Shown piece by piece: positions 17,953-26,035 of a stretch of DNA of 64,000 nucleotides. The notes under the pieces are model-generated. The model had not been told where the DNA came from. It was given only the letters and a program-made list of their open reading frames with translations, and searched no databases. Positions within the stretch are counted from its first letter, which is position 1. The number at the start of each line of letters is the position of its first letter. The stretch is from CBDFGS01 sp965247255. Its GTDB lineage: Bacteria > Chloroflexota > Dehalococcoidia > Lucifugimonadales > CAUZJF01. The stretch lies in contig CBDFGS010000009.1 of the NCBI GenBank assembly GCA_965247255.1, positions 310,001 to 374,000 of the forward strand. The letters run 5' to 3'. The position numbers were made by a program, and so were the translations under genes.

Positions 17953-19245
17953 TTGATAGAGCGGTACGCCCGGCCGCAGATGAAGGCGGTCTGGTCGAAC
18001 GAGAGCAAGTACGACAAATGGCTCTTGGTCGAGCTTGCCGCGTGCGAGGCGTGGGCCGCGGAGGGCGTCGTCCCCCAGGAGGATATGGCCCGCCTCAGGG
18101 CCGCCTCTTACGACGCCGAACGGCTCAAGGCGGAACTGGAGGCCGGCAGCCGGCACGAGATGACCGCGTTTCTCTCCTCCGTCACCGTGTCCCTCGGCCC
18201 CGAAGGCCGTTGGCTCCACCTGGGCCTGACCACCAGCGACGTCTGGGACACCGCGACCAGCCTGCAGCTTGTGGAGGCGACGGACCTTCTCGACGAGGAT
18301 GTGCGCGTGCTGATGGACGCGCTGAAGCAGCGGGCTCTGGAGCACAAACACACCCTGATGATCGGGAGGACCCATGGAGTTCACGCAGAGCCCATGACCT
18401 TCGGCCTAAAGCTCGCGCTGTGGTGGGACGAAATGCGCCGCAACCGCCTCAGGCTGGCGCAGGCAAGAGAGGCGATAGCGGTGGGAAAGCTGTCCGGGCC
18501 CGTAGGGACCCATGCATCTGTGCCCCCGTCGGTGCAGGACTACGTCTGCGATCAGCTTGGGCTCGAATCGGCGCGAGTTTCCAGCCAGGTCCTCCAACGG
18601 GACAGACATGCCCAGTTCGTGACGACCCTGGCGCTCGTTGCCGCGTCGTTGGAGAAGTTCGCTACAGAGGTCCGTTCTCTCCAGCGGACTGAGATTCGCG
18701 AGGTCATGGAGGACTTCCCGGAAGGGCAACCCGGATCGTCGTCCATGCCGCACAAGAGGAACCCGGAGCTATCCGAGCGCGTGTGCGGCCTCGCCCGACT
18801 GATAAGGGGCTACGCGGTGACCGCGATGGAGAACGTCGCGCTGTGGGGCGAGCGCGACATCAGCCACTCCTCAACCGAGCGCATAGTGCTGCCGGATGCC
18901 TGCATGGCCCTGGACTACATGCTCGACGTGTTCGCCGGGGTTATTCGCGACCTCCACGTGTTCCCAGAGCGCATGCGTCACAACATGGAGTCGACGAGAG
19001 GCGTGCTATTCTCGCAACGCGTCTTGCTCGCCCTGGTGGAGAAGGGCGTGAGCCGGGAAGCCGCGTACGAGACGGTGCACCGCAACTCCATGGAAAGCTG
19101 GAAGCAGGACAAGGACTTCCGGGAGCTTCTTTCCTCGGACCCGGACGTTGGCGCTCACCTGGACGCTGGCGACATCGATGGCCTATTCAACTACGAGTAT
19201 TATGTGCGGCACGTCGACGACATTTTTCGTAGGGTTGGAATATAA
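17953..19245 (+). CDS. purB: Adenylosuccinate lyase
   Basis: PurB catalyses two beta-eliminations: SAICAR to AICAR, and adenylosuccinate to AMP, releasing fumarate. The 430-residue product starts MIERYARPQMKAVWS. It carries the catalytic His in GRTHGVHAEP and the superfamily signature GSSSMPHKRNP at residues 261-271. The start is TTG with GGAGG six bases upstream. The 152-bp gap after purE and 15-bp gap before purC suggest a purE-purB-purC transcript. Confidence 0.97.
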   Translation: MIERYARPQMKAVWSNESKYDKWLLVELAACEAWAAEGVVPQEDMARLRAASYDAERLKAELEAGSRHEMTAFLSSVTVSLGPEGRWLHLGLTTSDVWDTATSLQLVEATDLLDEDVRVLMDALKQRALEHKHTLMIGRTHGVHAEPMTFGLKLALWWDEMRRNRLRLAQAREAIAVGKLSGPVGTHASVPPSVQDYVCDQLGLESARVSSQVLQRDRHAQFVTTLALVAASLEKFATEVRSLQRTEIREVMEDFPEGQPGSSSMPHKRNPELSERVCGLARLIRGYAVTAMENVALWGERDISHSSTERIVLPDACMALDYMLDVFAGVIRDLHVFPERMRHNMESTRGVLFSQRVLLALVEKGVSREAAYETVHRNSMESWKQDKDFRELLSSDPDVGAHLDAGDIDGLFNYEYYVRHVDDIFRRVGI

Positions 19246-19260
19246 CAGGAGTAGTCCAGA

Positions 19261-20145
19261 ATGACGGTAATCATGGAATCGACCCTGCCGGACCTCTTGT
19301 ACAGGGGAAAGGTCAGGGACACACACGACCTGGGAGGCGGCAGTCTCTTGATGGTCGCCACTGACCGCATCTCAGCCTTCGACGTGGTCCTGCCGACCGG
19401 AATTCCTGACAAAGGGGCCGTGCTTTGCGGGATGTCGGCGTTCTGGTTCGAGCGCACCAAACACCTGGTACCCAATCACTTGATCGCCCTGGCGGCAGGC
19501 CGAAGCGACCTGTCGTTGCCGGACGAGCTTGGACGGAGGGCGATGGTGGTGCGCAGAGCGGAGCGTGTCGACGTCGAAGCTATAGTAAGGGGCTACATAA
19601 CCGGGTCGGCATGGGCCGAGTACAAGGTCAGCGGCACCGTCTCGGGTATCCCCATGGCGCCCGGCCTGGTGGAGGGAGATAAGTTCGCGGAACCGCTGTT
19701 TACCCCCACGACCAAGGCGGAGGAGGGCCACGACGAGAACATGACCGTCGAAGAGGTGGAGGACCTGGCCGGCGAGGACGTGGCCCGGAAAATGGCGGAA
19801 ACGGCTATCGCAGTCTACAACTTCGCCCACGAGCTCGCGCTGCAGAAAGGGATCATAATCGCGGACACCAAGATGGAGTTCGGCTTCATCGATGGTGAGT
19901 TCTGCCTGATCGACGAGCTGCTGACGCCCGATTCGAGCCGCTTCTGGGACACCGACGGCTACGCGCCCGGAAAATCTCAGCCCAACTTCGACAAACAGTT
20001 CGTGCGGGACTGGCTCAACGAGCAGGGATGGGACCACGAGCCACCCGCGCCGGAGCTGCCACCAGACATCGTCGAAAGGACCCGCCAACGATACCTTGAG
20101 GCGCACCGCCGGTTGACCGGCGAGGCGCTGCCTAGCACAATGTAG
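19261..20145 (+). CDS. purC: SAICAR synthase
   Basis: PurC ligates aspartate to CAIR with ATP. The 294-residue product has YRGKVRDTHDLGGGSLLMVATDRISAFD at the N-terminus, IVRGYITGSAWAEY, LFTPTTKAEEGHDEN and DTKMEFGFIDG, all standard for the longer (about 290-300 residue) PurC form. It follows purB by 15 bases. A REP palindrome lies 39 bases after its stop. Confidence 0.97.
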   Translation: MTVIMESTLPDLLYRGKVRDTHDLGGGSLLMVATDRISAFDVVLPTGIPDKGAVLCGMSAFWFERTKHLVPNHLIALAAGRSDLSLPDELGRRAMVVRRAERVDVEAIVRGYITGSAWAEYKVSGTVSGIPMAPGLVEGDKFAEPLFTPTTKAEEGHDENMTVEEVEDLAGEDVARKMAETAIAVYNFAHELALQKGIIIADTKMEFGFIDGEFCLIDELLTPDSSRFWDTDGYAPGKSQPNFDKQFVRDWLNEQGWDHEPPAPELPPDIVERTRQRYLEAHRRLTGEALPSTM

Positions 20146-20183
20146 TGTGACCTTACGCTGAGAGGTTTCCCGGTTAGCACGTC

Positions 20184-20208
20184 GTAGGGGCAGGTCTGGA
20201 ACCTGCCC
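20184..20208 (+). repeat. REP palindrome, copy 4 (variant)
   Basis: GTAGGGGCAGGTCTGGAACC plus its complementary arm differs from copy 3 only in the loop. It lies in the purC-DUF3105 gap, 9 kb from the transposase, showing the family has spread. Confidence 0.85.
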
Positions 20209-20279
20209 CTGCCCAGGTCTAAGGGCCGGGTCTTCTCGACGACGGGCAATACACGAAAGGGACCAGACTTACCGCGCAT

Positions 20280-20936
20280 ATGTCTACGCAATCACGACGA
20301 CGAGGGAGGATGACACCATCGCAGGCGAGGGCTGCCAGGCGCGAACGGCGACAGCGCCGCGGCCGCATCAAAAAAACGGCCGGGCTTGCGGCGATCGCGG
20401 CGGTCGGCTTGGTGTTCATATTCGCTCTATTCGCGCCCAACCTTTCCCCTTTCCTGGGTTCGGGGAGCGGCGGCGAGAGCGACTTCGACGAGAGGGTCGA
20501 CGGGGTGGTAGGAGGACGCGGCAATCTGCACATCTCACGCGATGAGACGCTGCCCGATGCGTACACTTCGGTCCCCGCTACGTCAGGTTGGCACTACTCG
20601 GACCTTGCAGCGCCTGCGGCCTGGGGCGTGCACGACGAGCCCATACCGGACCCCGCGCTGGTCCACAACCTGGAGCACGGCGGTGTCGGAGTGCACTACG
20701 ACTGCCCGGAGGGCTGCGACGAACTGGTTGTTCAGCTGAAGGACCTGGTCCTGCGCTTGCAGCAGCAGGTGTCGAACAAGATCATCATGGCGCCTTACCC
20801 AGGCATGGGTTCCAGGATCGCGCTAACGGCGTGGACTTACATCGACAAATTCGAGCAATTCGACGAAACAAGGACTGGCGATTTCGTCGTGGCGCACGTG
20901 AACTCCCACATCGCCCCCGAGCCGCTGGCGCCCTAG
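20280..20936 (+). CDS. DUF3105 membrane-anchored protein
   Basis: The 218-residue product has a basic N-terminus (RRERRQRRGRIKK), one membrane segment (AAIAAVGLVFIFALFAP) and an external DUF3105-like domain with PATSGWHYSDL and LVHNLEHGGVGVHYDCPEGC. The conserved HNLEHG and paired Cys suggest metal or redox chemistry, but no function is established. It follows purC and is six bases before purS, so it shares a purine-operon transcript without an evident purine role. Confidence 0.85.
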   Translation: MSTQSRRRGRMTPSQARAARRERRQRRGRIKKTAGLAAIAAVGLVFIFALFAPNLSPFLGSGSGGESDFDERVDGVVGGRGNLHISRDETLPDAYTSVPATSGWHYSDLAAPAAWGVHDEPIPDPALVHNLEHGGVGVHYDCPEGCDELVVQLKDLVLRLQQQVSNKIIMAPYPGMGSRIALTAWTYIDKFEQFDETRTGDFVVAHVNSHIAPEPLAP

Positions 20937-20942
20937 ATCCAG

Positions 20943-21194
20943 ATGTTCCTGGCGCGCGTCTTCATCACGCTCAAGCCCACCGTCAACGACCCCGAGGGAC
21001 TTACCATAATGGGTGGGCTGCACGAGTTGGGGTTCGACACCGTGCGCAGCGTCCGCTCCGGCACCTACATGGAGGTCAGCCTCGACGAGGATGGCGAGGC
21101 CGAGGCCGACAGCAAGGTGCAGATCATGTGCGACAAGCTGCTCGCTAACCCCGTGATCGAGGAGTACCGCTACGAGCTGGAGCGGGCAGAATGA
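20943..21194 (+). CDS. purS: FGAM synthase subunit PurS
   Basis: PurS is the small subunit that bridges PurQ and PurL in formylglycinamidine ribonucleotide synthase. The 83-residue product has FLARVFITLKPTVNDPEG, LHELGFDTVRSVRSGTYMEV and MCDKLLANPVIEEY, matching the family throughout. The expected downstream partners purQ and purL are absent: the next gene is convergent hisB. The ATG at 20943 follows the DUF3105 stop by six bases. Confidence 0.93.
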   Translation: MFLARVFITLKPTVNDPEGLTIMGGLHELGFDTVRSVRSGTYMEVSLDEDGEAEADSKVQIMCDKLLANPVIEEYRYELERAE

Positions 21195-21254
21195 GAGAGC
21201 ACCGGCCCCTCTAGGCTAGCGGATAGTAGCCGTACAGGGGCAACCCCCATTCCC

Positions 21255-21851
21255 CTACTCTATCGTGCCCTTGGTGCTGGGTACATCGCCGCTAGACCTC
21301 TCGTCGACCGAGAGCGCTGTGCGCAGCGCGCGGGCTAGTGCTTTGAATACGGCCTCCGCCTTGTGGTGGTTGCTGGCCCCCGCCAGGACCCGCACGTGGA
21401 GGTTGAAGCGCCCTTCTCTGGCGAGGCTCTCGAGGAAGTGCTCCACGAGGCTGGCAGGCAGCTCCCCCAGGTCGGTATCGGTCAGCGACGTATCGATAGC
21501 CGGATAGCCTCGTCCCCCGAAGTCGACGACAGCCAACGCCAACGCCTCGTCCAGCGGGACGTAGGCGTGACCCATGCGGGTGATACCTCGCGCCTCTCCT
21601 ACGGCTTGTCTGAGAGCGCGACCCAGCACGATGGCTGTGTCTTCGACGAGGTGGTGCCACCCGGTCTCCACGTCTCCCTTGGCGGAGACCTTCAGGTCGA
21701 TGAGGCCGTGCCTAGAGAGTTGAGCGAGCAGGTGATCGAACATGCCGTTGCCCGTGTTGATCTCGTACTGGCCCGTCCCGTCGACGTTGAGCTCGACCCA
21801 AACCTGGGTCTCGCCCGTCTGTCGACTCAGCTTAGCTTCTCGGCTCTCCAC
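21255..21851 (-). CDS. hisB: Imidazoleglycerol-phosphate dehydratase
   Basis: HisB removes water from imidazoleglycerol phosphate in histidine synthesis. The 198-residue single-domain product has GNGMFDHLLAQLSRHG, the metal-binding GWHHLVEDTAIVLG, and the second metal motif SNHHKAEAVFKALARALR. No phosphatase domain is fused. It is the last gene of the minus-strand his operon, 15 bases after hisC, and ends facing purS. Confidence 0.96.
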   Translation of the reverse strand: MESREAKLSRQTGETQVWVELNVDGTGQYEINTGNGMFDHLLAQLSRHGLIDLKVSAKGDVETGWHHLVEDTAIVLGRALRQAVGEARGITRMGHAYVPLDEALALAVVDFGGRGYPAIDTSLTDTDLGELPASLVEHFLESLAREGRFNLHVRVLAGASNHHKAEAVFKALARALRTALSVDERSSGDVPSTKGTIE

Positions 21852-21866
21852 GGCTCACTCCTGTTC

Positions 21867-22961
21867 TCATACTAGCTCGCTCAGCGCCTCGATTAGCGCA
21901 TCGTTCTGCGCCGGCGTGCCTACGCTGGTCCTGATGTAGTCCTTAAGGCGGGGATGGCCGAACCTACGGAGGAATATTCCCAGGCTCGCCAGCGCTTCGA
22001 ACACCGCCGCCGCCCGCCCGGGAGCGAGTTCAAAGAGGATGTAGTTGCCGCCCGAAGGCAGCGGCCTGATCCCCCGCATCTTTTCCAGCATGGAGAAGAC
22101 GCGCCCTCTCTCTTCGACTACCAGCTTCACCTGGGCCAAAAGGAAGTCGGTGTCCTCCAGCGATGCAAGTGCCGCCACCTCCCCGCCCGAGTTAACGTTG
22201 TACGGCGACTTTATGGAGATGATGCGGCTTACCAGCGCAGGGCTCATGAAGCCATACCCCACCCGGAGGCCGGCCAGAGCCGCCCATTTGCTGAATGTTC
22301 TCAAGACCACGAGGTTCTCATACTCGTGGACGAGCCCGGCGGCGGTCTCGCCGGAGAACTCGTAGTACGCCTCGTCCACGGCTACTACAAGGCCGGTATC
22401 CAGCAGTGCCCGCAGCTGTTCTTCGGTCGCCGGGTTCCCCGTCGGGTTGTTCGGCGAGTTGATGAACACCATCTTGGTGCGGGAGTCGACAGCGTCCACC
22501 ACTCCAGGCACGTCGATCTCGAAATCGGCGTCGCGGGGGACGGACTTCACCTCTGCGCCGGCTATGGCGGCACAGAAGGTGTACATCCCGAATGTTGGGT
22601 CGCAGTCCAGAACGCGGTCTCCCGGAGAGACGAAGAGCCTGAACAGCAGGTCGATCAACTCGTCGCTCCCTGCCCCGGCGATGACACGCTCCGGGTCCAC
22701 TCCGTAGTAGTCTCCGATAGCCTGCCGGAGTCGGCGCTGCAGAGGGTCCGGGTATATCTCAGTGGGCAGACTGGCCAATGCCTCCGCGACCTTCGGGGAA
22801 GGGCCGTACGGGTTCTCGTTCGCGTTGAGCCGGATGACCTTGTCGGCCGGAATCCCCGCCTGCTCCGCCATTCGCTCCAGCGGCTCCGCCGGATCGAAAG
22901 TCTTGATCGTCCTGAGATGCGGCAATACGAGGCTGTCGACGTCTTTCTTCAAGAGCTTCAC
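21867..22961 (-). CDS. hisC: Histidinol-phosphate aminotransferase
   Basis: This PLP enzyme of aminotransferase fold type I converts imidazole-acetol phosphate to histidinol phosphate. The 364-residue product has LNANENPYGPSPKV near the N-terminus, FINSPNNPTGNP, and the PLP lysine in RTFSKWAALAGLRVGYG. The GTG start overlaps the hisD stop (GTGA), so it is translationally coupled. Confidence 0.95.
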   Translation of the reverse strand: MKLLKKDVDSLVLPHLRTIKTFDPAEPLERMAEQAGIPADKVIRLNANENPYGPSPKVAEALASLPTEIYPDPLQRRLRQAIGDYYGVDPERVIAGAGSDELIDLLFRLFVSPGDRVLDCDPTFGMYTFCAAIAGAEVKSVPRDADFEIDVPGVVDAVDSRTKMVFINSPNNPTGNPATEEQLRALLDTGLVVAVDEAYYEFSGETAAGLVHEYENLVVLRTFSKWAALAGLRVGYGFMSPALVSRIISIKSPYNVNSGGEVAALASLEDTDFLLAQVKLVVEERGRVFSMLEKMRGIRPLPSGGNYILFELAPGRAAAVFEALASLGIFLRRFGHPRLKDYIRTSVGTPAQNDALIEALSELV

Positions 22962-24304
22962 CGTTCCGTTTGAGATACGTTTGCAGATAGCTCGTGGCGG
23001 ATTTCAGCCGCCTCGGCGTGGCCGGTCAGCCCCTCGGCGCGGCCAATGACGGAGGCCGGGTCCGTTAGCTTTGACGAAGTCTCGCGGTCGAGTCCGACGA
23101 CCGGCATGAACCTCAGGAACGAGCGCACGTTCACCCCCGAGCTGAATCTCGCCGTGCCGCCGGTGGGCATGACGTGACTGGGCCCGGCGACGTAGTCGCC
23201 TAGCACCTCGTGGGAGAACTCGCCGATGAACACAATTCCGGCGTTTCGCACCCTGTCGACGTACGACTCCGCGTCTCTAACCATCAGGCCCAGGTGCTCG
23301 GGGGCGAACTCGTTGGCCAGCGTCAGCGCGTCCTCGATCTCGTCGACGATAGCTATGCAGCCCCGCCCATCCATCGATGCCGACGCGATGGCTTTGCGAT
23401 CGAGTCTCTCGACTCTCACGGCAACCTCTTTGTCGACTTGCTCGGCGAGCACCTCGGACGTAGTAATCAGGACCGGCGTGGCCAGCTCGTCGTGCTCGGC
23501 CTGAGCCAGGAGGTCCGCCGCGCAAAGCGTGGGGTTGGCGCCCTCGTCGGCGATGACAACAGTCTCGGTTGGTCCGTATAGCCCGTCGATGCCTACTTCT
23601 CCGTACACCGCCTTCTTCGCCAGGGTCACGAATACGTTGCCGGGCCCGCACACAACGTCGACGCGAGGGACCTCATCCGTGCCAAACGCCATCGCGGCTA
23701 TCGCCTGCGCGCCGCCGATTCGGAACACGCGGTCGGCGCCTGCCATGTCCGCGGCGACGAGCAGGCCGGGGTCGACGGCGCCATCCGGACCGCAGGGCGT
23801 CGCTACTACGATCTCCCTCACTCCGGCTACGCGGGCCGGGACCACCGTCATAAGTGCTGTGGAGATCAGCGGGGCCGTCCCCCCGGGGACGTACGCCCCA
23901 ACGCGGTCCACGGCGTGTACCGACTCCCCGTAGCCTTCTGAGGCGTCCATCCAGCCGCCGGGGAGGGTCGCCTCCTGATATCGGCGTATACGGCTCTCGG
24001 CGAGTCGTAAAGCGCCGATCAGGCCCTCCGGGACCCTGTCGTAAGCGTGCTCGATTTCAGAGCGCGGCACCTCCAGCTCGTCAAGGTCCACGCCTTCCAG
24101 GCGACGAGCGAGGTCGCGAATGGCTGCATCGCCGCCCTCCCTCACCGACTGCACAATCCTGTCTACTACCTGCAGCGGTGTGAGCGCTTCCCCAAAGGCT
24201 GCGGTCGTCCTCTGCTGTACATGTGGCGGAACGGCAGCCAGGTCCAGCCGGCGCAACGCTGCCAGCGCCTCTCGGGCCGGCCCCAATCCGCGGACCGTTC
24301 TCAT
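22958..24304 (-). CDS. hisD: Histidinol dehydrogenase
   Basis: HisD performs the last two oxidations to histidine using NAD+ and a Zn2+. The 448-residue product has DRVGAYVPGGTAPLISTALM, VVCGPGNVFVTLAKKAVYGEVGIDG, GPTETVVIADEGANP and the metal-ligand region AQAEHDELATPVL. Length is slightly above the usual 430. Its ATG overlaps the stop of the phospholipase C-like gene by ATGA, and its stop overlaps hisC. Confidence 0.96.
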   Translation of the reverse strand: MRTVRGLGPAREALAALRRLDLAAVPPHVQQRTTAAFGEALTPLQVVDRIVQSVREGGDAAIRDLARRLEGVDLDELEVPRSEIEHAYDRVPEGLIGALRLAESRIRRYQEATLPGGWMDASEGYGESVHAVDRVGAYVPGGTAPLISTALMTVVPARVAGVREIVVATPCGPDGAVDPGLLVAADMAGADRVFRIGGAQAIAAMAFGTDEVPRVDVVCGPGNVFVTLAKKAVYGEVGIDGLYGPTETVVIADEGANPTLCAADLLAQAEHDELATPVLITTSEVLAEQVDKEVAVRVERLDRKAIASASMDGRGCIAIVDEIEDALTLANEFAPEHLGLMVRDAESYVDRVRNAGIVFIGEFSHEVLGDYVAGPSHVMPTGGTARFSSGVNVRSFLRFMPVVGLDRETSSKLTDPASVIGRAEGLTGHAEAAEIRHELSANVSQTER

Positions 24305-25044
24305 TCCAGGTACTCCCTCACGGCGTTCGCCATTCTGTCGATTGCGGAACTCCGAAAGTGCTCCAGCGCGTCGGGCGAAACCACCTGTAACAGGCGCTCG
24401 CGGCTCTGCGGCATCTCGGCAAGAAATTCGTCGGCCATTCGATGAGCGGGGTGGCCCTCATCTCCTGAGGCTATGCGGCGGGCCATGAACCTTAGCCGCT
24501 CCCACGTGAAGTCCCGCCCGACCAGCTCGACGACCCACTCGAGCCATTCACCCAGAGTCTCCGGCGCGATAAAGTCGAGGTCTACCGGACTCTCCGCCTC
24601 GGCAACAAGATGCATCGCGGGCTTGACGGCAGACATCGAGCGGCGGTCCAGCTCGAGCTGCAAGGCCCTGTCGGCGATCTTCCCTTGCACCTCGTCACTG
24701 TAAACGTGGAGGTTGCCGAAGTAAGGCCGGTAGAGCTCCAAGATCCAAGCCTCGTCAAGCACCAGGTGAGTGACGTACCCGGCGACGAAGGCGCGCGTTG
24801 AACTCTCGACACTTCCGTTCCGCAAGTCTGGGTGGGCCTCGAACAGTCCCTTCGTCCCCTCACCGACCTCGCGGAAGCTCAGGGGCGCGAAGTGGTACTC
24901 TGCTCTCGCGCGCTTCGTAATTGCCCGCACGTCTGGGGCAGTACTTCCAAGCAGGTAGTGGCCCAGGTCGGCGTTGAGCGTCGGGTGGCTTACGCGTTTA
25001 GCGGCCTCGTGGGCGAGGTCGATGTGGGCCGGCAGGTTAGGCAC
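24301..25044 (-). CDS. Zinc-dependent phospholipase C-like protein embedded in the his operon
   Basis: The 247-residue product resembles the Zn-dependent phospholipase C/S1-P1 helical family (PF00882 type). It begins MPNLPAHIDLAHEAAKRV, continues DLGHYLLGSTAPDVRAI, then EYHFAPLSF and FVAGYVTHLVLDEAW, with spaced His and Asp residues suitable for metal binding. No signal peptide is seen, so it is probably cytosolic. It overlaps hisG by 8 bp and hisD by 4 bp, so it is translated with the histidine enzymes. Its role there is unknown. One possible gap to fill is histidinol-phosphate phosphatase, since HisB here lacks that domain, but nothing in the sequence proves it. Confidence 0.75.
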   Translation of the reverse strand: MPNLPAHIDLAHEAAKRVSHPTLNADLGHYLLGSTAPDVRAITKRARAEYHFAPLSFREVGEGTKGLFEAHPDLRNGSVESSTRAFVAGYVTHLVLDEAWILELYRPYFGNLHVYSDEVQGKIADRALQLELDRRSMSAVKPAMHLVAEAESPVDLDFIAPETLGEWLEWVVELVGRDFTWERLRFMARRIASGDEGHPAHRMADEFLAEMPQSRERLLQVVSPDALEHFRSSAIDRMANAVREYLE

Positions 25045-26035
25045 CCGGTCCCCCGTCGGTTAGCCGCGCGACGGCCTTGCTCTCGGAGTGGAAGACGTAG
25101 TCGGGCTGGGAGACCGTAACGCTACTCCCTCCGATCTCACGGAACCTCTCCACGGCCGATAGCGCCTTGTCCTTCTCGACGATCACGGTGACAGCGAACC
25201 ACCCTTCGCCGTCCAGCGTGTATACCTTCGATATCGTGGGACCCCTGAGACCGGATATGTCCCCTCTGTCGAGGACGTATTCAGCGACCTCCTGCGGAGC
25301 ATCCCCTTTCATATTGGCGGTGACGCTATAGAACTCCTTAGCGCTCAAGTGCGCCTCAATGCGCTCCACGAGTCCCGTGGCGAGGCGCAGCTTCTCGGAC
25401 GAACCACTCAGAAGCGCGCGATTCCCGATCAGGCACGCGGTCGAGCTCATAACGGACCCGCCGAGTATGGTCTTGAGCCTGTTCTCCTTTAGCGTAGTCC
25501 CCGTGGATGATATGTCCGCGATTACGTCTGCGTAGCCCATAGCCGGCGCTGCCTCCAGCGTGCCGCTGGCGGGGACCAGCGAGAAGTAGCTCACGCCGCT
25601 CTTGAGGAGAAAACGCTCTACGAGCCGCGGGTACTTGGTTGCTATCCGGAGTTGCCATCCCTGTTCCCTGAACTCCATCGAGAGGTCCGCGAGGTCGGCC
25701 ACCGACGAGACGTCGACCCACGAGTCGGGCACGCCGATTACCAGCTCGGAGTGGCCAAAGCCGAGATTTTCTATAACGATATGAGAGTTGCCGCCATCGC
25801 GCTGGGACTCGATAAACTGGTCCTGGCCGACGATGCCAACCTCCGCGCTCTGCTCCTCAACCTTCAGGGCGATATCCGACGCGCGCTGGAAGTGGACCGT
25901 TACTCCGGGCAGTGCTGGGATGTCGGCGGTGTAGCGGCGGACGTCTGCCCGCTGCACGGCGATGCCGCACGAGCGGAGGAATAGCAGCGACGGCTCGTGG
26001 AGAGCCCCTGCGCTAGGGACGGCGAGGCGAAGCAT
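25037..26035 (-). CDS. hisG: ATP phosphoribosyltransferase, long form
   Basis: HisG condenses ATP and PRPP in the first and feedback-controlled step of histidine synthesis. The 332-residue product has the N-terminal LRLAVPSAGALHEPSL, VGIVGQDQF, the PRPP-type loop ADVIADISSTGTTLKENRL, and from about residue 232 a C-terminal ACT-like regulatory domain (FYSVTANMKGD, RGPTISKVYT, VTVIVEKDKALSAVERFREIGG). Long HisG normally works without HisZ, yet hisZ lies directly upstream, overlapping by 23 bp. Confidence 0.93.
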   Translation of the reverse strand: MLRLAVPSAGALHEPSLLFLRSCGIAVQRADVRRYTADIPALPGVTVHFQRASDIALKVEEQSAEVGIVGQDQFIESQRDGGNSHIVIENLGFGHSELVIGVPDSWVDVSSVADLADLSMEFREQGWQLRIATKYPRLVERFLLKSGVSYFSLVPASGTLEAAPAMGYADVIADISSTGTTLKENRLKTILGGSVMSSTACLIGNRALLSGSSEKLRLATGLVERIEAHLSAKEFYSVTANMKGDAPQEVAEYVLDRGDISGLRGPTISKVYTLDGEGWFAVTVIVEKDKALSAVERFREIGGSSVTVSQPDYVFHSESKAVARLTDGGPGA

